Shown in pieces: positions 5,674-8,374 of a stretch of DNA of 8,374 nt (positions within the stretch are counted from its first letter, which is position 1; every line of letters starts with the position of its first letter). The stretch spans positions 1 through 8,374 of the forward strand of contig JAMDCS010000047.1 of NCBI GenBank assembly GCA_023488835.1, in the 5' to 3' direction. This DNA is from Candidatus Bathyarchaeota archaeon (lineage in GTDB: Archaea; Thermoproteota; Bathyarchaeia; Bathyarchaeales; UBA233). A model generated the notes under the pieces. That model had not been told where the DNA came from. It saw only the letters and a program-made list of their open reading frames with translations, and made no database searches. The translations under genes and the position numbers were made by a program.

Positions 5674-5750
5674 ATTACAATGAGACAACATTAGTACGTT
5701 TAATACATAATTTTACACATTGTAAATATTTATATGTGGAGTGTAATTAT
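5671..5750. promoter_or_regulatory. Nested inverted-repeat operator region
   Basis: ATAATTACA at 5671-5679 and TGTAATTAT at 5742-5750 are exact reverse complements. At 5712-5726 there is a palindrome TTTACA-cat-TGTAAA. All share the TGTAA/TTACA core. The outer left site touches the TetR TATA box, while the central palindrome and outer right site flank the rightward TATA-like stretch at 5724-5737. This fits TetR binding at several sites to repress both directions. Assignment to this TetR is inferred from position; chance is a concern because the region is AT-rich. Confidence 0.5.
5724..5737 (+). promoter_or_regulatory. TATA-like promoter of the membrane protein, flavodoxin and GNAT operon
   Basis: The element aaatatttatatg would place initiation near 5757, giving a leader of under 20 bases to either possible start (TTG 5765 or ATG 5774). 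It overlaps the last bases of the central palindrome, so repressor binding there would exclude the transcription factors. Confidence 0.45.
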
Positions 5751-5773
5751 GTCATAAGTGGCGATTGAAAGAA

Positions 5774-6307
5774 ATGAATTCATTAAAAAAGAATGAAAAA
5801 ATTTATGAGAAGTACGCATGGATAATCTTTTTCGTTATAGGAGCAATGACATTAGTAACAGCATTGTTTCATGCACTTGGTTTAAATACGGATCCCGCGT
5901 TGGTGGAGAGTATTGCTGGCAAGTCAATAGATGCTCTGAAAAGTTCGGACCCGATGTTTTTCAACTTGTACAATTTCTATTTTAGCAGTGGAGGTTTATC
6001 TGACCTTGTCTTCGCCTTTCTTCTCGCTGTCACTTCTATGACCGCGTATAGACGGGGAGATAAGTGGGCTTGGTGGGCTTTCTGGATTGTTCCAGTGTTC
6101 TTCTTTGGTTTCGCAGTGCTTAGCTTTAACCTTGGAGCAAGCTCCGCATCGCTCATGTTGCCACCATTAATGATGTTTATCATCTTGAGTCTCGTAGGAC
6201 TGCTTGTGCCATACAGGAAGTTCTTCCCCAGCAGGACAGGAGAAGAACGCCAACTCCTACCCTCAACCAAAACAAATAAAAAAACACAAGCCTCACAAGA
6301 GGGATAG
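5774..6307 (+). CDS. Four-helix integral membrane protein of unknown function
   Basis: From ATG 5774 the product has 177 residues; a TTG at 5765 would add three. Four hydrophobic segments are clear: about 15-36, 74-92, 97-119 and 127-146. Between the first and second is a roughly 35-residue loop (SIAGKSIDALKSSDPMFFNLYNFYF), probably outside. A short basic loop (YRRGDKW) and a basic C-terminal tail from about 148, rich in Lys, Gln and Ser, suggest inside ends. I do not recognise a named family. It is the first gene of an operon with a flavodoxin and an acetyltransferase under a divergent TetR gene. The stop is TAG, followed two codons later by an in-frame TGA. The next gene begins 2 bases after it. 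Confidence 0.75.
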   Translation: MNSLKKNEKIYEKYAWIIFFVIGAMTLVTALFHALGLNTDPALVESIAGKSIDALKSSDPMFFNLYNFYFSSGGLSDLVFAFLLAVTSMTAYRRGDKWAWWAFWIVPVFFFGFAVLSFNLGASSASLMLPPLMMFIILSLVGLLVPYRKFFPSRTGEERQLLPSTKTNKKTQASQEG

Positions 6308-6309
6308 AT

Positions 6310-6807
6310 TTGAAGGAAAATTTAGCCATAAATGCAGATTTGAACACTCGGATAGTTCTATTTTCATACCATCACAAGAACACCCAAAAGGTAGCGGAAG
6401 TTATAGCAAACGTTCTTGATGCACAGGTGAAGTCTCCAAAAGAAACTGCCCTTACTGAGCTAAAAAAATACGACTTAGTAGGTTTTGGAGCAGGAATAGA
6501 TAGTGGAAAACATTACAGAGAACTGCTTGACTTTGCCGATTCAATACCACAAGTGACCGATAAGACAGCATTCATATTCTCAACCAGCGGAATAACTGGA
6601 GAAAAGAAACGCATCAAAGACCACTCGGCACTTCGAGAAAAACTGCAATCTAAAGGCTACTTGAATGTTGATGAATTTCAATGCAAAGGTTTCAACACCA
6701 ACAGCTTTCTCAAATACTTTGGCGGAATAAACAAAGGCAGACCTAACGAAGAAGACCTTAAACACGCTGAAGAGTTTGCTCAGAACCTGAAAAGGAAGTG
6801 GAGATGA
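6310..6807 (+). CDS. Flavodoxin-family protein
   Basis: The 165-residue protein is a cytosolic FMN-binding electron carrier or flavodoxin-like oxidoreductase. The first strand and phosphate loop RIVLFSYHHKNTQKVAEVIA (about 14-33) give the Ser/His-His-x-Asn-Thr loop that holds FMN phosphate. YDLVGFGAGIDSGKHYREL (54-72) and FIFSTSGI (88-95) supply the isoalloxazine loops, and GGINKGRPNEEDLKHAEEF closes the fold, as in short-chain flavodoxins. The TTG start at 6310 is preceded by gaggg at 6299-6303 with 6 nt spacing. A second in-frame TTG at 6340 would also leave the fold intact. It is tightly coupled to the genes on either side, so its redox partner may be the membrane protein or an enzyme elsewhere. 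Confidence 0.85.
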   Translation: MKENLAINADLNTRIVLFSYHHKNTQKVAEVIANVLDAQVKSPKETALTELKKYDLVGFGAGIDSGKHYRELLDFADSIPQVTDKTAFIFSTSGITGEKKRIKDHSALREKLQSKGYLNVDEFQCKGFNTNSFLKYFGGINKGRPNEEDLKHAEEFAQNLKRKWR

Positions 6808-6811
6808 GCAT

Positions 6812-7432
6812 ATGAACAATGAACTTGAAAAGCTGGTCCGAATAAATAAGAGTCAAGTGGAACCTGCCGTTGAAGCGCTAACAAAAGCATTCAAAGAAAC
6901 CCCTTCTATGAAATATTATCTTCCCAACGACGCAAAAAAAGAGAAAGCGGTACGTTGCTTTCTATCTATCGGTGTCCACGCTGGAATTAAATATGGTGAA
7001 GTTTATGCAACATCTTCAAATTATGAAGGGGCTGCTATTTGGGTGTCTTCCGATAGCTTGCCAATCTCAACCTGGAAAATGCTAAGTTCTGTTTCGTTGC
7101 TATCTGTGTTGGGTTTTATCAGATATGGAGGGTTAAAAATGATGAGTATCGGTGAATACGTAGAGAAGGCCCATAAACGTTTAGCTCCTGCAAAGCATTG
7201 GTACCTGCAAACAATAGGCGTGGAACCGAAGTTTCAAGGCAAAGGATATTCAGGCAGGCTGATTAGACCAATGCTTGCAAAAATCGATAGTCAACATTTG
7301 CCGTGTTATTTGGAAACTTTTGAGGAGAAGAATGCGTCAATATATGAGCACTTTGGCTTTAAGGTAATAGAAAGGGCGTCTATTCCTCAGACATCATTTG
7401 AAAATTGGGCAATGTTAAGAGATGCTCATTGA
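6812..7432 (+). CDS. GNAT-family N-acetyltransferase
   Basis: The 206-residue protein should transfer an acetyl group from acetyl-CoA to an unknown amine. Motif A is YLQTIGVEPKFQGKGYSGRL (about 131-150), with QGKGYSG as the pyrophosphate-binding loop. Motif B is YLETFEEKNASIYEHFGF (166-183), with Tyr178 at the usual general-acid position. The N-terminal half, including a hydrophobic stretch near 90-105, forms the acceptor side. It resembles the long GNATs seen near antibiotic or stress genes in bacteria. The ATG is preceded by ggagatga, which overlaps the flavodoxin stop, and only 4 bases separate the two genes. Control by the divergent TetR regulator suggests a detoxification role, but this is inference. 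Confidence 0.85.
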   Translation: MNNELEKLVRINKSQVEPAVEALTKAFKETPSMKYYLPNDAKKEKAVRCFLSIGVHAGIKYGEVYATSSNYEGAAIWVSSDSLPISTWKMLSSVSLLSVLGFIRYGGLKMMSIGEYVEKAHKRLAPAKHWYLQTIGVEPKFQGKGYSGRLIRPMLAKIDSQHLPCYLETFEEKNASIYEHFGFKVIERASIPQTSFENWAMLRDAH

Positions 7433-7690
7433 GTTGAGGTGTGACTTTGGATTTGTTTCAACAACTAAACAGTCCAACTCCTTAGCTGACCGCTTACTCA
7501 CAAAGTAATCCACGAGTTACTTGGTGCCAGCAAGGGAGGGGATTTACTCAGAGACAGCAGAAAGCGCTTTTTATAGGGGTAGGGAGTCTTTGGCAAGTGT
7601 GTGCTACTGTTGGGGTTGATGTTTTTGTGGTTGTGCTTGTGTGAAGAAGGCTGCAAAAAGTAGGGGCGGATGGCAGATTCTTTTTCTGGT
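7433..7690. other. 258-bp gap with possible small transcript
   Basis: I find no gene here and no tRNA. Visible elements are a 6-bp stem AAGTAA/TTACTT with an 8-base loop near 7504-7523 and a 10-bp palindrome AAAGCGCTTT at 7561-7570. The palindrome runs into tttata, a possible plus-strand TATA. A G/T-rich stretch ends in ttctttttct at about 7678-7688. The last 100 bases could be a small RNA running against the PIN toxin message, but they equally share the G/T-rich look of the non-coding side of the next genes. Confidence 0.35.
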
Positions 7691-8089
7691 TTAGGGTATC
7701 CATTTTGTTTTTATGTTTAGGGTTTTGAAGTGGGGGTCGTCGGTTAGGACATAATCGGCGAGACCAGTTGTAATGCAGGCAGCGATTAAGGCGTCAGCGA
7801 GAGGCACGTTCTGGTGAGAAAGAAGTAGGCATCCTGCGGATAGTCCACATTCTTCATCTATGCTTATCGTCTTCATTCCGTGTTCTTTAAGCAGTCTGAG
7901 GCGGTTTTTTGCAGCTTCTTCCCCGATTCGTGGCCCTGCATACTTGATGAATTCTGCTAGAACTATGCTGGGTGCCAAGAGACCGTCACGAAGTTCTTTT
8001 TCAAAGAAGGCTTTGGTTTTTGTTTTTTGCTGTGGTGTCGGTGGAAATTCTAATGTTAATAGTAATCGTGTGTCCGCTAGGCTTGTCAA
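7691..8089 (-). CDS. PIN-domain ribonuclease, VapC-type toxin
   Basis: The 132-residue protein is a Mg-dependent endoribonuclease of the PIN fold. The acidic residues expected at the active site are visible: Asp6 in LADTRLLL, Glu46 in PSIVLAEFIKY, Asp99 in PLADALIAA, and Asp117/Asp118 in YVLTDDPHF. The length is typical of VapC. The TTG start overlaps the antitoxin TGA stop as TTGA, so translation should be coupled to the upstream AbrB gene. The pair fits a type II toxin-antitoxin module in which the toxin cleaves RNA, often tRNA or rRNA, when antitoxin is lost. The target cannot be read from sequence. Confidence 0.85.
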   Translation of the reverse strand: MTSLADTRLLLTLEFPPTPQQKTKTKAFFEKELRDGLLAPSIVLAEFIKYAGPRIGEEAAKNRLRLLKEHGMKTISIDEECGLSAGCLLLSHQNVPLADALIAACITTGLADYVLTDDPHFKTLNIKTKWIP

Positions 8090-8322
8090 CGCGGGTTTCT
8101 CCGGCCTTGGTCAAGTTGGGCGATGATTTTTTTGTATTCTTCTTCGCCGACGGGTTCGCCGGGTTCTATTGGTGGTAGGGTTTTGATAAGTATTCCGTCG
8201 GTTTGGTCAATGAAGTCTATGATTACGCCATCTTCTATGCCGTGTTTTATGCGGAGTTCTTGGGGGATTGTGACTTGGCCTTTGCGTTTTACTCTTGCTC
8301 GGGGCAACTTTACCACAGTCAT
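8086..8322 (-). CDS. SpoVT/AbrB-domain antitoxin, VapB-type
   Basis: From ATG 8322 the product has 78 residues. The swapped-hairpin DNA-binding domain is seen in VKRKGQVTIPQELRIKHGI (about 11-29) followed by DGVIIDFIDQTDGILIKTL. The C-terminal part, PGEPVGEEEYKKIIAQLDQ, is a helix of the kind that wraps around and blocks a PIN toxin. A GTG at 8340 would add six residues, but a TATA-like element at 8341-8353 would start the transcript at about the ATG, favouring a leaderless message from 8322. Antitoxins of this type repress their own operon. The stop overlaps the toxin start. Confidence 0.85.
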   Translation of the reverse strand: MTVVKLPRARVKRKGQVTIPQELRIKHGIEDGVIIDFIDQTDGILIKTLPPIEPGEPVGEEEYKKIIAQLDQGRRNPR

Positions 8323-8340
8323 ACTATTATTGAGTCGCAC

Positions 8341-8353
8341 TTAAGAGTATTCT
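8341..8353 (-). promoter_or_regulatory. Possible promoter of the toxin-antitoxin pair
   Basis: The minus-strand stretch agaatactcttaa centres about 25 bases before ATG 8322, the spacing of a leaderless archaeal transcript. The match to a TATA consensus is weak, and the window ends 21 bases further on. Confidence 0.3.
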
Positions 8354-8374
8354 GCTTCTCTTTGCAATCGCGAA

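Noticed and set aside
1..8374. CRISPR arrays, tRNA or rRNA genes, insertion-sequence ends
   Set aside because: I saw no regularly spaced repeats, cloverleaf sequences, rRNA motifs or transposase genes. The only long repeat is the 113-bp inverted pair.

Overview
This window looks like archaeal chromosome. It encodes glycerol-1-phosphate dehydrogenase (EgsA), the marker enzyme of archaeal lipid synthesis, and a long archaeal-type FKBP prolyl isomerase. Several genes follow TATA-like boxes at near-leaderless spacing. Gene content and style suggest the TACK/Thermoproteota side, for example Bathyarchaeia, but no rRNA or lineage marker is present, so that placement is inference.

Region 1 (1-1549) is the strangest. 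A TATA box near 240 precedes a small zinc-finger protein with a ClpX-like Cys4 domain (298-624), an unrecognised 82-residue basic protein (621-869) and a LolD/MacB-type ABC ATPase (866-1549). The second and third genes have no ATG, GTG or TTG start. In each, an in-frame ATA overlaps the upstream stop as ATAA, where ATGA would be usual. The ATPase has a TAG exactly at its Q-loop glutamine and a Thr at its H-loop histidine position, so it is probably a pseudogene or a non-catalytic remnant. Within that one frame, third codon positions switch from almost all A/C to almost all G/T. A perfect 113-bp inverted repeat (1-113 and 648-760) copies part of the 82-residue gene in opposite orientation and runs to the window edge.

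Region 2 (1550-4331) is conventional. It holds a ribbon-helix-helix regulator, the FKBP isomerase, a VOC/glyoxalase-fold protein whose true start is a GTG set by a perfect Shine-Dalgarno, and convergent egsA, which shares a 4-bp overlap with the VOC gene.

Region 3 (4332-7432) has a more neutral, AT-richer composition and bacterial-looking gene families, and may be acquired. A TetR regulator is divergent from a compact operon for a four-helix membrane protein, a flavodoxin and a GNAT acetyltransferase. The shared intergenic region carries nested inverted repeats that look like TetR operators.

Region 4 (7433-8374) has a 258-bp gap without a clear gene, then a leftward VapBC-type toxin-antitoxin pair (AbrB antitoxin followed by PIN toxin) joined by a TTGA overlap.
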